The position numbers were made by a program, and so were the translations under genes. A stretch of 64,000 nt of DNA from Chitinimonas sp. BJYL2 (lineage in GTDB: Bacteria; Pseudomonadota; Gammaproteobacteria; Burkholderiales; Chitinimonadaceae): positions 62,001-126,000 of the forward strand of contig NZ_JANZKW010000005.1 in the NCBI RefSeq assembly GCF_027257935.1, in the 5' to 3' direction. Below the pieces are notes generated by a model that was given only the letters and a program-made list of their open reading frames with translations, was not told the DNA's origin and did no database searches. The stretch's first letter is position 1, and each line of letters begins with the position of its first letter. Shown one piece after another: positions 46,942 through 55,541 of the stretch.

Positions 46942-48632
46942 TGGCGGCGGCAGGCAAGAAGCTTCCGCTCGGTGAACTGCTGGTCCACAAGGGCGTCATC
47001 AGCCCCGACCAGCTGCGCATCGCGCTGACCGAGCAGCGCAAGACTGGTACGCCGCTGGGCAAGGAACTGGTCCGGCTCGGTTTCGTTTCCGATGCCACGC
47101 TGCGCGAGGCGCTGTCGGAGAACCTGGGGCAGGAATCCGTCGATCTGGCCAAGATCCTGCCCAACAATGCCGCCATCGCCCTGCTGCCCAAGGACATTGC
47201 CAAGCGCAATCTGATGCTGCCCTTGTCGGTTGATGACGAAGCACGCAAGTTCACGGTGGCCATGGCCAACCCGAACAATCTGGTCGCACAGGATCAGGTC
47301 CGGGCGCTACTGCGCAATGCCTACGAGATCGAAGCCCGGCTGGCCGCCGAAGCCGACATCATCCGCGCGATTGATCAGTACTATGGTTTCGAGCTGTCGA
47401 TTGACGGCATTCTGCACGAGATCGAAACCGGTCAGATCGACTACGCCAGCCTCTCCAGCGGCGACGCCGAGTACAGCCAACCGGTCGTCCGGTTGATCGA
47501 TGCCCTGCTGGCCGATGCCGTGCACCACGGCGCGTCCGACGTCCACTTCGAGCCCGAACCCCAGTTCGTGCGTATCCGCTACCGGATCGATGGCGTGCTG
47601 CGGCAGATCCGCAGCCTGCACAAGACCTACTGGCCGGCCATGGTCGTGCGCCTCAAGGTCATGTCATCAATGAACATCGCCGAGACCCGCGCCCCGCAGG
47701 ATGGGCGTATCTCGCTCTCGATCTCTGGCCGCCAGCTCGATTTCCGGGTCGCAGCACAGCCCACGGTTTACGGTGAAAACGTGGTACTGCGTATCCTGGA
47801 CCGCCACAAAGGCCTGGTGCCACTGGACCAGCTCGGCCTGCCCGACGATAACCTCAACCTGCTCAAGCTGATGCTGGCGCGGCCCGAGGGCATCATCCTG
47901 GTCACCGGGCCCACCGGCTCGGGCAAAACGACGACGCTGTATTCGATCCTTAGTCACATCAATTCCGAAGGGGTCAACATCATGACCCTGGAAGACCCGG
48001 TCGAATACCCGCTGCCGATGATTCGCCAGACCAATGTCAGCGACAAGATCGACTTCGGCTCGGGTATCCGCTCGATGATGCGACAAGACCCGGACATCAT
48101 CCTGGTCGGTGAAATCCGCGACAAGGACACGGCCGAGATGGCCTTCCGCGCCGCCATGACCGGCCACCAGGTGTATTCAACCCTGCATACCAACTCGGCC
48201 GTGGGTGCCGTGCCGCGTCTGCTGGATATTGGCGTGCTGCCCGACATCATGGCGGGCAACATCATCGGCATCATTGCGCAGCGGCTCGTGCGCAAGCTGT
48301 GCGGCGCCTGCAAGGAGCCATACCAGCCTGATGATTTCGAGCGCCATATCCTCGGCCTGCCACCCGGTGAACTGACCCTTTACCGCGCAAGGGGCTGTGA
48401 GCGCTGCAACGGCCAGGGTTACAAGGGCCGGATCTCGGTGCTGGAGATCCTCAAGCTCGACGGCGAGATCGACGAGCTGATCGCGCGCCGTGGCACCGCA
48501 CGGGAAATCCGCAAACTGGCTATCGAGAAAGGTTTCCGCCCGCTGGCCGATGACGCCGTACGCCGTGTCGCAGAGGGGCTGACCTCGATCGATGAAATCT
48601 CCCGTGTGGTCGATCTGACTGATCGCATCTAA
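46941..48632 (+). CDS. mshE: MSHA pilus assembly ATPase MshE with tandem c-di-GMP motifs
   Basis: GspE/PilB-family extension ATPase (563 residues, GTG start overlapping the mshN stop as TAGTG). The N-terminal MshEN domain has two copies of the c-di-GMP-binding pattern LGxxLVxxGxI...LxxALxxQ, at about 9-32 and 38-61. The ATPase core has Walker A GPTGSGKTTTLYS (about 323-330), an Asp/His box and Walker B region (DPDIILVGEIRDKDTAE), and a four-Cys zinc site (CGAC and CERC, about 454 and 487). Expected to drive pilus extension only with bound c-di-GMP. Confidence 0.93.
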   Translation: MAAAGKKLPLGELLVHKGVISPDQLRIALTEQRKTGTPLGKELVRLGFVSDATLREALSENLGQESVDLAKILPNNAAIALLPKDIAKRNLMLPLSVDDEARKFTVAMANPNNLVAQDQVRALLRNAYEIEARLAAEADIIRAIDQYYGFELSIDGILHEIETGQIDYASLSSGDAEYSQPVVRLIDALLADAVHHGASDVHFEPEPQFVRIRYRIDGVLRQIRSLHKTYWPAMVVRLKVMSSMNIAETRAPQDGRISLSISGRQLDFRVAAQPTVYGENVVLRILDRHKGLVPLDQLGLPDDNLNLLKLMLARPEGIILVTGPTGSGKTTTLYSILSHINSEGVNIMTLEDPVEYPLPMIRQTNVSDKIDFGSGIRSMMRQDPDIILVGEIRDKDTAEMAFRAAMTGHQVYSTLHTNSAVGAVPRLLDIGVLPDIMAGNIIGIIAQRLVRKLCGACKEPYQPDDFERHILGLPPGELTLYRARGCERCNGQGYKGRISVLEILKLDGEIDELIARRGTAREIRKLAIEKGFRPLADDAVRRVAEGLTSIDEISRVVDLTDRI

Positions 48633-48655
48633 GCGCCTGCTCAGGATCCGACACC

Positions 48656-49858
48656 ATGCAGTTCAAGTACCGCGCCATCGACAACCAGGGCCGTACCGTC
48701 CGCGGTCAGCTCGAAGCCAGCAATACGGCGGATCTGGAGACACGCCTTGCGCGGCTGGAACTGACCCTCATCAGCGAAAAGGCAGTGGCCTCGGGTAAGG
48801 GCCTGTTTGCCCAGAAGGCCATCACCCGCAAGGACCTGATCACCTTCTGCTTCCATATGGAGCAGATGACCCGTGCCGGCGTCCCCCTGCTGGACGGACT
48901 GGCCGATCTGCGCGACACCATCGAGCATCCGGCATTCCGCGAGATCCTTGCCGTGATCATTGAGGATATCGAGGGCGGCTTGCAGCTATCGCAGGCGCTG
49001 GGCAATCACCCCAATGTCTTTGCGCCAGTCTTCGTGAACCTGATCCAGGCCGGCGAAGAAACCGGCAAGCTGGCAGATGTGCTGCTGAGTCTGGTCGATA
49101 CGCTCAAGTGGCAGGACGAGTTGGCCGCGCAGACCAAAAAAGTGTTGATGTATCCGGCCTTTGTCGGGTCCGTCGTGCTCGGAGTCGTCGTGTTCCTGCT
49201 GGCATGGCTGGTGCCGCAGCTGGTCAAGTTCATTCAGAGCATGCAGCAGGAACTGCCCTGGAATACGCGGCTGCTGATCGCGCTGTCTGACTTCATCGTC
49301 AACGACTGGTGGGTCATCCTTACCCTGATTGGTGTCGGCATCGGCGGCTGGCTGCTGTGGCGCAAAAGTGACCCCGAATACCAGTACAAGGTCGATGGGC
49401 TCAAGTTGCGTGTCCCCTTTATCGGACCGGTGCTCCAGAAAATCATGCTGGCGCGGTTTGCCGCCTACTTCGCGCTGACCTACTCCTCGGGCATCGCCAT
49501 TCTGGAAAGCATCCGCATCCTCGAAGGTGTGGTCGGCAATGTGGTGATTGCCCGCGGTCTGGTCGAGGTCCGCGGCTTGATTACCGAGGGCCAGGGCGTT
49601 GCCGCCAGCTTTGAAAAAGTGCGTCTGTTCCCACCGCTGGTGATCCGCATGCTACGCGTCGGTGAAAACACGGGCGGTCTGGATAGTGCCCTGCGCAATG
49701 TCAGCTACTTTTACAATCGCGAAGTCAAGGAATCGATCGAGCGCGTACAGTCGCTGATCGAACCGGTCATGACCGTAGTGCTAGGCTTCATTCTCGGCTC
49801 GGTGATGCTGTCGGTGCTGGGGCCGATTTACGACTTGCTGACCAAGATCAAGATCTGA
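48656..49858 (+). CDS. mshG: MSHA pilus inner-membrane platform protein MshG
   Basis: PilC/GspF-family platform protein of 400 residues with two T2SF domains. Recognised from MQFKYRAIDNQGRTVRGQLEAS, ITFCFHMEQMTRAGVPLLDGL, NLIQAGEETGKLADVL, the second-domain RFAAYFALTYSSGIAILESI and MLRVGENTGGLDSAL, with three membrane segments. TGATG overlap with the next gene. Confidence 0.93.
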   Translation: MQFKYRAIDNQGRTVRGQLEASNTADLETRLARLELTLISEKAVASGKGLFAQKAITRKDLITFCFHMEQMTRAGVPLLDGLADLRDTIEHPAFREILAVIIEDIEGGLQLSQALGNHPNVFAPVFVNLIQAGEETGKLADVLLSLVDTLKWQDELAAQTKKVLMYPAFVGSVVLGVVVFLLAWLVPQLVKFIQSMQQELPWNTRLLIALSDFIVNDWWVILTLIGVGIGGWLLWRKSDPEYQYKVDGLKLRVPFIGPVLQKIMLARFAAYFALTYSSGIAILESIRILEGVVGNVVIARGLVEVRGLITEGQGVAASFEKVRLFPPLVIRMLRVGENTGGLDSALRNVSYFYNREVKESIERVQSLIEPVMTVVLGFILGSVMLSVLGPIYDLLTKIKI

Positions 49859-51477
49859 TGGCGATTACCCGCTTCTACCTGTTCGTCAACGACCTCGGCA
49901 CCACCGTCTGGCGCGCTGCCGGCAAGTCCTTGGCCGAGTACGCGCGCTGCCCGGCGGACCTGGACGGCATGGCCGCCTTCGAAACGCTGGTAGCGCAGTA
50001 TCCCGACGCTCACTGGCACTTGCTGTTCGATCTGCTCGAAGAGGATTACCGGATCGAGACGATCCCGCATGCCAACCCGCGTGATCGCCGCCTGATGGTC
50101 GAACGCCGTCTGCAGCAGCTGTACCGGGAGTCCGGCTATCGCAGCTATGCCTTTCAGGGCAGAGAGGCCGAAGGGCGCCGCGACCATCGCGTCCTGTTTA
50201 CTGCGCTGACCAACCCGACCCCGCTGGATCGCTGGGTCATGCCGCTAATGCAGGCCGGCGCGCGGATTGCCGCGATTCACTCGGTCGCGCTGTTGACCAG
50301 CCGCTACGCCATCGGCGCCAAGGCCATCCCGCACAAGGCCTTGATTGTCAGCCGGCAAACCGGCAGCGGACTGCGGCAGACCTATATCGCGGACGGCGCG
50401 CTACGATTCTCGCGGCTCACCACCATTGATGACGACAGCCTCGAAGCACTCAGCGACAGTCTGATCAGCGAAGCCGCCAGGGCACGCCAGTTCCTCGCCA
50501 GCCTGCGTGCGCTGGAGCGTAACGAGGCCATGCAGGTGGTGATGCTGTGCAGCACCGAGGCCTGCGCCCAGTTACGGGCACGCTGCCCGGACTCCGAGCT
50601 GATCCACTATCACTTTCTGGATCTGGTCCAGGTGGCCCATGCGCTGGGCAGCGTCAGCGATCCCGGCGTGGCCATGGCAGAGCCGATGTGGCTGCGCCTG
50701 ATCGCCAAGCGCGCCCCGCCCAACCAATATGCCACGCCGGCACAGCGCAAACCGTACCTTGCCTGGCAGATCGGTCGCGGCCTGTTTGTCGGCGGCACCC
50801 TCCTGCTGCTGGGCGGCCTGCTGGCGGGCGCCTACCTCTGGCAAGACAGCCAGGCACTGGATCGCAGCATCAGCGCGCTCGACCAGCGCACGGCCACCGC
50901 CGAAGCCACTTATGCCGCCAATCAGGCCGATATCAAGGAAGGAGAGCTCAGCCCCACGGGCATGAAGCATGTGGTGCAGAGTTACCGTCAGCTTGTCGAG
51001 GAATGGCCCGCGCTGGCCGATGGCCTGAGCCCGATCACCGAGATCGTCAACCGCTACCCCATGCTGGACCTCGATGCCCTGGTCTGGATGATCAGCAGTC
51101 AGCCAAGCGCCATGCCCGCCGGACTGCTGGGCGCCACGAGCAGCGCCCCGCTTCCGGCAGCCGCCCCAATGCCCGTCGAGGGTGCTGCCGCACCGCCAAC
51201 CGGGCGTTACCTGATCATCGGCATCCGGGGCCAGCTAATCGGTTATCAGTTGCGTTACCGGGAGGCGCTGGCCATTGTGGATGAAATAGCACAAGCGCTG
51301 CAGGTGCGTCCCGATGCCACAGTCGAGAAGCTGCAGCTCCCCATCGACACGCGCCCGGAAGGCACGGTAGATCTGGGCAGCACCACCGGCACCGCCAGCG
51401 CGGGCGCGCCCTTCACCCTCAAGCTCACGTTGCCGCTGAATCCCTCTCCCGCGCCGCAAGAGGAGACCGCGCTATGA
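49858..51477 (+). CDS. mshI: MshI-like pilus assembly protein (PilM/PilN-like)
   Basis: 539 residues. The first about 300 form an actin-like (PilM/GspL cytoplasmic) fold by pattern (FYLFVNDLGTTVWR, RQTYIADGALRFSRL), followed by a membrane segment (about 305-325, GTLLLLGGLLAGAYLW) and a periplasmic PilN/GspL-like part with a short Ala/Pro linker. Fits the position of mshI. Sequence conservation of this family is low, so the name rests largely on gene order. Confidence 0.75.
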   Translation: MAITRFYLFVNDLGTTVWRAAGKSLAEYARCPADLDGMAAFETLVAQYPDAHWHLLFDLLEEDYRIETIPHANPRDRRLMVERRLQQLYRESGYRSYAFQGREAEGRRDHRVLFTALTNPTPLDRWVMPLMQAGARIAAIHSVALLTSRYAIGAKAIPHKALIVSRQTGSGLRQTYIADGALRFSRLTTIDDDSLEALSDSLISEAARARQFLASLRALERNEAMQVVMLCSTEACAQLRARCPDSELIHYHFLDLVQVAHALGSVSDPGVAMAEPMWLRLIAKRAPPNQYATPAQRKPYLAWQIGRGLFVGGTLLLLGGLLAGAYLWQDSQALDRSISALDQRTATAEATYAANQADIKEGELSPTGMKHVVQSYRQLVEEWPALADGLSPITEIVNRYPMLDLDALVWMISSQPSAMPAGLLGATSSAPLPAAAPMPVEGAAAPPTGRYLIIGIRGQLIGYQLRYREALAIVDEIAQALQVRPDATVEKLQLPIDTRPEGTVDLGSTTGTASAGAPFTLKLTLPLNPSPAPQEETAL

Positions 51478-52091
51478 GTTGGTCTCTTGCCGATCTCCGA
51501 CTGCTGCGCAAACCCTTGATGGCAGCCGGCGTCTGCCTGCTGGTCGGCGCCGCGACCGCCTGGGCGGGGTGGACCTTGCGCCAGCAAGCCCAGGCGCGCT
51601 TTGACCGCGCATCGATGAAAGTCAGCGAGGCCGAGGCGCGAGCCGCGGCCGCGGTGGCAGATCGAGCCAATATCGACGCGTATCAGGCCGTTATCCTGCA
51701 AATGCGCGCACGCGGCGTGATCGGCCCGGAGCAGCGCCTTCCCTGGATCGAATACTTCACCGCCCTGAACGCGGCAGGGAATCCGGCTGAACTCACGCTC
51801 AAGATCGAACCACGGCGCACCCTCGAAGACGCACCGGTCACGCCGGAGCCGCTGGAGAACCTGCAGTTCTATGCCAGCAAGCTCACACTGACCGCCAAGC
51901 TGCTGCACGAGGTGGATCTGCTGCGCATGCTGGCCCGGCTCAAAACAGTGAAAGGCGCCGCCATCATCCGCCAGTGCTCGTTGCTACGCGCCGATGGCAG
52001 CAATGCCGTGCGGCCCTATCTGCTCGAAAGCGCCTGCGAAGGCGAGATCATCACCCTCGACAAGCCCCCCGTGGCACCACCACCGCCATGA
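51474..52091 (+). CDS. mshJ: MshJ-like pilus assembly protein (PilO-like)
   Basis: 205 residues: N-terminal cytoplasmic tail, one membrane segment (about 15-35), a coiled coil (about 38-65) and a small periplasmic domain, the layout of PilO/GspM. Four-base overlaps at both ends show tight coupling. Named by architecture and position. Confidence 0.75.
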   Translation: MSWSLADLRLLRKPLMAAGVCLLVGAATAWAGWTLRQQAQARFDRASMKVSEAEARAAAAVADRANIDAYQAVILQMRARGVIGPEQRLPWIEYFTALNAAGNPAELTLKIEPRRTLEDAPVTPEPLENLQFYASKLTLTAKLLHEVDLLRMLARLKTVKGAAIIRQCSLLRADGSNAVRPYLLESACEGEIITLDKPPVAPPPP

Positions 52092-52621
52092 GCCAGCCCA
52101 TGCAGCGTTCCCTGCGCTACCTCTTGCCGCTCTGGCTGTTCAGCCTGAGCGCGCACGCCGACACCCCGCCTCCCGATGCCTTGGGGAAACTGTTCTTCTC
52201 GCCCTCGGAACGCGCGGAGCTGGACCGTATCCGCGCCGGCATCATGGACAGCGATGATCCTGCACGCGCGGCGCGTACCCTGCGGCTAGACGGCATGGTC
52301 CAGAAGAACGATCAGCAGCCCATCATCTGGGTCAACGGTTTGCGCCACAAAGGCCACGACATCGCCGGCGCCAGCATCACCCCGACCAAGCTCTCGGCCA
52401 GCACACTGGAGGTCAGCCTGCCTCCGCCCGATGCCCGCGCCATGTACCTCAAGGTCGGCCAGACGCTTGACCCGGCCGGTGGCAACCTGCGCGAGGTTTA
52501 CCAGCGCCCCCCCCAGGAGCTGAACCAGTTGCTGCAATTGCTCTCCCGCCGAGGAGCTGCAGCCAAAGCCAGCGCCACCAAAGCAGTCTCGACGCCACCG
52601 CAAAAACCACCCGCACGCTGA
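52088..52621 (+). CDS. mshK: MshK-like periplasmic pilus assembly protein
   Basis: 177 residues: signal peptide (LRYLLPLWLFSLSAHA) and a short domain with LRLDGMVQKNDQQPIIWVNG, a PilP/GspC-like small beta domain pattern. Fits the last position of the msh assembly genes. The pilin genes themselves are not in the window. The gene stops about 60 bases before the tRNA promoter. Confidence 0.7.
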   Translation: MSQPMQRSLRYLLPLWLFSLSAHADTPPPDALGKLFFSPSERAELDRIRAGIMDSDDPARAARTLRLDGMVQKNDQQPIIWVNGLRHKGHDIAGASITPTKLSASTLEVSLPPPDARAMYLKVGQTLDPAGGNLREVYQRPPQELNQLLQLLSRRGAAAKASATKAVSTPPQKPPAR

Positions 52622-52683
52622 GAAATTGCCATCCTCCACCCTACTGACCGGCGTCTGGCTCTATAGGCTGGCGGCAAAGCCGC

Positions 52684-52712
52684 TTGACGCTCCGCAGGCT
52701 TTCCTGTTTAAT
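52684..52712 (+). promoter_or_regulatory. Promoter of tRNA-Phe
   Basis: TTGACG (52684-52689) and TTTAAT (52707-52712) with a 17-base spacer form a near-consensus sigma-70 promoter; transcription would start about 8 bases before the mature tRNA, followed by a GC-rich discriminator. Confidence 0.8.
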
Positions 52713-52727
52713 GCGGCCTCTCTCGAC

Positions 52728-52803
52728 GGCCAGTTAGCTCAGTTGGTAGAGCAGCGGATTGAAAATCCGCGTGTCCGTGGTTCGATTCCGCGACTGGCCA
52801 CCA
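52728..52803 (+). tRNA. tRNA-Phe (anticodon GAA)
   Basis: 76 bases folding into a complete cloverleaf: acceptor GGCCAGT / ACTGGCC, D loop AGCTCAGTTGGTAGAGC, anticodon loop TTGAAAA with anticodon GAA, T loop GTTCGATTC, and encoded CCA. Its 3' part is the attachment site of the downstream island. Confidence 0.98.
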
Positions 52804-52809
52804 GATACA
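52758..52809. repeat. attL copy of the island attachment site
   Basis: Anticodon arm to 3' end of tRNA-Phe plus ATACA-type flank. Identical to 58568-58619 except at position 52765 (A, against T at 58575); the last 44 bases (52766-52809) are perfect. The intact tRNA is at this end. Confidence 0.92.
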
Positions 52810-52810
52810 G

Positions 52811-52838
52811 AAGGGCTCACAGCAATGTGAGCCCTTTT
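52811..52838 (+). terminator. Terminator after tRNA-Phe
   Basis: Perfect 9-bp stem GGGCTCACA / TGTGAGCCC (52813-52834) followed by TTTTCGTTTT. It lies just inside the island, beyond the att core, so the present tRNA terminator was brought by the element. Confidence 0.88.
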
Positions 52839-52875
52839 CGTTTTGCTCCGCAATTCTGCGCGTGCTCCGCAATTC

Positions 52876-53214
52876 CTACTTTGTCGGGTCGGACAAAGCA
52901 CCCCTTCTATCTCGCACGTAACGCTCGGTCGTCGTCACGGTTGTATGGCCGAGCTGCTTCTGTGCCTTGCGAATGTCGCCGGACGATTCGGTCGTATCGG
53001 TACCCGCTTTGGCGCGCAGATCCCGGAACTGAAAGTGCTGGATCTCGCTGGCCAGCCCGATGTTCTGCTTGGCGGCTTCGATGCGCGCACGGTCAAAGCG
53101 GCTTCGCAGGGCATGGTAGGTCAGCGGCCTTCCCTCCTCATTCACCAGGAGCTTGAGCGCGTGCACGGTGAGCGACTGCTTGCGAGCACGGATACGCGGT
53201 GGAGGAGGAGACGT
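52876..53214 (-). pseudogene. Truncated tyrosine integrase (C-terminal part)
   Basis: Open frame for about 113 residues encoding only the end of a phage-type tyrosine recombinase: RARKQSLT, LVNEEGRPLTYHALRSRFDRAR, the HxxR-like box FQFRDLRAKAGTDT, LGHTTVTTTERYVR with box-III His and the nucleophile Tyr. The N-terminal core-binding domain and the first catalytic Arg are absent; upstream the frame hits a stop at 53215-53217 and the DNA belongs to an XRE gene. Possible internal start GTG 53166. Almost certainly inactive. Confidence 0.85.
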
Positions 53215-53434
53215 TCATGGGGGCGTTTGCGGCCGGCTGCGTGTAGCGATCGGGATACAGAATTTCCAGCTCGGAAATTTCCAGGACCTTGGCGATGCGC
53301 TCAGCCAGCGCCGGGGAACAGCGAACCTTGTCGGTTTCGATGTTCGATAGATGGGGCACTGATGCATCAACCTTTTCAGACAGGTCGTACAGGCTCATGC
53401 ACAGGGCTTCACGTCGAGTTCGCAGCGGGCTCAT
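53138..53434 (-). CDS. XRE-family transcriptional regulator (minus-strand member of divergent pair)
   Basis: 98 residues with one helix-turn-helix of the XRE/lambda-repressor family (MSPLRTRREALCMSLYDLSEKVDASVPHLSNIETDKVRCSPALAERIAKVL, core LSEKVDASVPHLSNIE; about 4-55). The last about 25 residues are read out of frame through integrase DNA, so the normal C-terminus seems lost and the gene fused to the remnant. Likely a Cro/CI-like regulator of the island. Confidence 0.75.
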   Translation of the reverse strand: MSPLRTRREALCMSLYDLSEKVDASVPHLSNIETDKVRCSPALAERIAKVLEISELEILYPDRYTQPAANAPMNVSSSTAYPCSQAVAHRARAQAPGE

Positions 53435-53443
53435 ATCAAGCTC

Positions 53444-53519
53444 ACTTAGTTAGCTGATAACTAAGTTTTCTGATGGCTCAGTGTTAGTCAATAACAAACT
53501 TTGTTTGCCGGTAGCTAAC
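53444..53519. promoter_or_regulatory. Operator array between the divergent XRE genes
   Basis: Two symmetric sites of the form GTTA-N5-TAAC at 53449-53461 (within 9-bp arms ACTTAGTTA / TAACTAAGT, 53444-53466) and 53483-53495, centres 34 bases apart, and a half site TAAC at 53516-53519. A further palindrome AACAAA-C-TTTGTT lies at 53493-53505. This is the layout of a phage-type immunity switch. Confidence 0.65.
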
Positions 53520-53534
53520 GCTAGAATTCGCCCA

Positions 53535-53891
53535 ATGAAAGCAAACCCAGTCGCTACGCGGATCACGCACGCGCGTGAGTTCGCAGGCTTCAGCAAAGCC
53601 GAGTTCGCAAGGCGCATGGCAGTTTCGGCGCCCACAGTGACCAACTGGGAAGCGGACAAGATCAGACCGGATACCGACAACCTGTCGCAGATTGCAGTGC
53701 TCTGTGGCGTGTCGTTCGAATGGCTGGCCACAGGCAGAGGAGGGATGAGGTTCGATACGCCGTCAGTGCGTGAACCAACAAAAGAATATGAAGCGTTACC
53801 AGCGGATGAATCATGCCTTTTGACTATCTATCGCAAGCTCCCAGCCGCGAGGCGGAGGGCATTGCTCACCTTTTTGGAGAGCTGGACCTAA
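53535..53891 (+). CDS. XRE-family transcriptional regulator (plus-strand member of divergent pair)
   Basis: 118 residues: helix-turn-helix AGFSKAEFARRMAVSAPTVTNWEADKIRP (about 15-45), continuing NLSQIAVLCGVSFEWLATGRG, the usual CI-type repressor ending of the DNA-binding domain, then a short C-terminal tail without a peptidase domain. ATG 53535 is the sensible start; it lies downstream of the operator array. Confidence 0.8.
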   Translation: MKANPVATRITHAREFAGFSKAEFARRMAVSAPTVTNWEADKIRPDTDNLSQIAVLCGVSFEWLATGRGGMRFDTPSVREPTKEYEALPADESCLLTIYRKLPAARRRALLTFLESWT

Positions 53892-53915
53892 CGCATTTTC
53901 TGAGGAGGAAACGCG

Positions 53916-54353
53916 ATGCCAGGATTGTTACCCTGCCCCTACTGCGGGTACGGCCTCAAAGCCATGCCCAGCAGGCAGTCAAAGTGTCGCCCCTGCAAAG
54001 AAACCATCTACATCAAGCGATTTTCCAACGAGACAGAGAACCGAATGATGACGGCCGCGATGGCCGAGGATGCCGAGAGGGCGCGGGGCGAGCGGTCTCC
54101 GAAGCTAGACTATTCGGAATTGCAGCGGCAAAGCACAGAAGCGTGGAACCGCGACATCGCTGAGTATCGCCGTCGCCGGTTCATCCAAGCCATTCAGATT
54201 CACCCTACTGTCCTCCTAGACTATTGCGATCACGCCAAGCACTTCGCTGGCTCCTACTCTGTGACCGCATTACCTATCTACCCGCCATCGAAGTGCGAAG
54301 CCGTCATCGCCGGTGAGAACTGCATTTGCTGGTGGACACCGGTACTCAACTGA
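53916..54353 (+). CDS. Island cargo protein with N-terminal zinc ribbon
   Basis: 145 residues. The start MPGLLPCPYCGYGLKAMPSRQSKCRPCKETIYIKRF contains two Cys pairs (CPYC at 7-10, CRPC at 24-27; core PCPYCGYGLKAMPSRQSKCR), a classical zinc ribbon. The middle is basic and helical; the end has three further Cys and a hydrophobic stretch (CICWW). A very good ribosome binding site (GAGGAGGAAA) precedes ATG 53916. No family named; a nucleic-acid-binding role is a guess. Confidence 0.7.
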   Translation: MPGLLPCPYCGYGLKAMPSRQSKCRPCKETIYIKRFSNETENRMMTAAMAEDAERARGERSPKLDYSELQRQSTEAWNRDIAEYRRRRFIQAIQIHPTVLLDYCDHAKHFAGSYSVTALPIYPPSKCEAVIAGENCICWWTPVLN

Positions 54354-54377
54354 CGGCTTGAAGAGGATTAGCATCAA

Positions 54378-55517
54378 ATGGCAGAACTGATTGACATTAA
54401 TGATATTGCCAAAATAATCGATAACGCGATTGCTCATTTCGACAACTTCATTATTAGCTGCTCTCAAAAAGACGAGCGACTACCAATATCGAGGAAGTTG
54501 CGCGCATGGCTTAACCGAGTCAACCGAATCATAAAATCCGGGGACTTAACCAGCATTTCACAATTCAACTCGAAAAATGCAGCAAAAATAGCAACCTCAC
54601 TAATAAAGCTACTGACAAGCATCGACACCCAAAGGATCACCAAAGATAGTATTGAAATACTAATGTCAGAAGCAAATGAGGTTCTATCAACATCCAGCGC
54701 GACTTATAAAAACCACGCACCGAATAGACGATTAAGCATAGGCGACACCATCCGCCACATGCGGGAAAGTTCGCTTTTTTCCAGCGGAAACGATGAGCAG
54801 GAATACACGGCCGAGGCAATTCGACGAGCAAGTAAAGCGATCGAGGAGTTTATTAGACGAAAAGAATCCGAAGTTGACTCCAACGTCCACAAGGCGACAG
54901 AGAAGCTACAGCTAGCGGTGGAAACCGCAGAAGCAAATGAACAGCTGATAAAGGGACTTGCATCCAATATTACAGGACTAACTCAAATGCGCGTCAATGA
55001 GTTAGTAGCTGATGAGAACATCAAGATTTCAGACGATGAATTCAAACTTTCGTCGAAATGGATGATTATCTCTGTTTGTTTTTTCATCCTCACATTTCTT
55101 GTTTCCATAATTCTTTATGCATATGATCGATGTATAGTTGCATCACCTCAATTCGAGTGGTTCCACTGGATCAAACTTTCAAGAGCACACAATTGCGAAG
55201 TTCTGGACGTAAATTTCGCCACAGTTGGTTCACGATCAATTGTCAGTATTGGACTTTTGATTATGGGCATCTACTCGGCGGTAATCTCAGACAGACACAG
55301 ACGGGTCGCGATTTACCATAGAAAATTTTACGTGGAAACCAACTCTTTAGGCCCATATCTAGCCGACCTAACCAAAGAGCAGAGAGATCAAGTTCGAATT
55401 GACTTGGTGGCCAAGTACTTTGGTCAGATGAACTACATGGAAAAAACAGCCGGGACCGGCTCATTGGAAGACAGCATCTTGAAAATGATCGGTTCACAAG
55501 GTGGGAAATCCAGCTAA
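54378..55517 (+). CDS. Unknown two-TM island protein, low GC
   Basis: 379 residues, not recognised. Residues 1-220 are soluble and largely helical with a coiled-coil-prone stretch (about 143-210). Two membrane segments follow, about 228-249 (WMIISVCFFILTFLVSIILY) and 284-304, separated by a short loop with CIVASPQFEWFHW, then about 75 cytoplasmic residues (HRRVAIYHRKFYVETNSLGP). GC is about 40-45% by eye against over 60% around it, showing separate origin. The plan (large cytoplasmic sensor-like part plus a two-helix membrane part) resembles membrane effectors of phage-defence modules in outline only. Confidence 0.7.
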   Translation: MAELIDINDIAKIIDNAIAHFDNFIISCSQKDERLPISRKLRAWLNRVNRIIKSGDLTSISQFNSKNAAKIATSLIKLLTSIDTQRITKDSIEILMSEANEVLSTSSATYKNHAPNRRLSIGDTIRHMRESSLFSSGNDEQEYTAEAIRRASKAIEEFIRRKESEVDSNVHKATEKLQLAVETAEANEQLIKGLASNITGLTQMRVNELVADENIKISDDEFKLSSKWMIISVCFFILTFLVSIILYAYDRCIVASPQFEWFHWIKLSRAHNCEVLDVNFATVGSRSIVSIGLLIMGIYSAVISDRHRRVAIYHRKFYVETNSLGPYLADLTKEQRDQVRIDLVAKYFGQMNYMEKTAGTGSLEDSILKMIGSQGGKSS

Positions 55518-55541
55518 TTTTATGTAGCAGGAAGGAATGAA

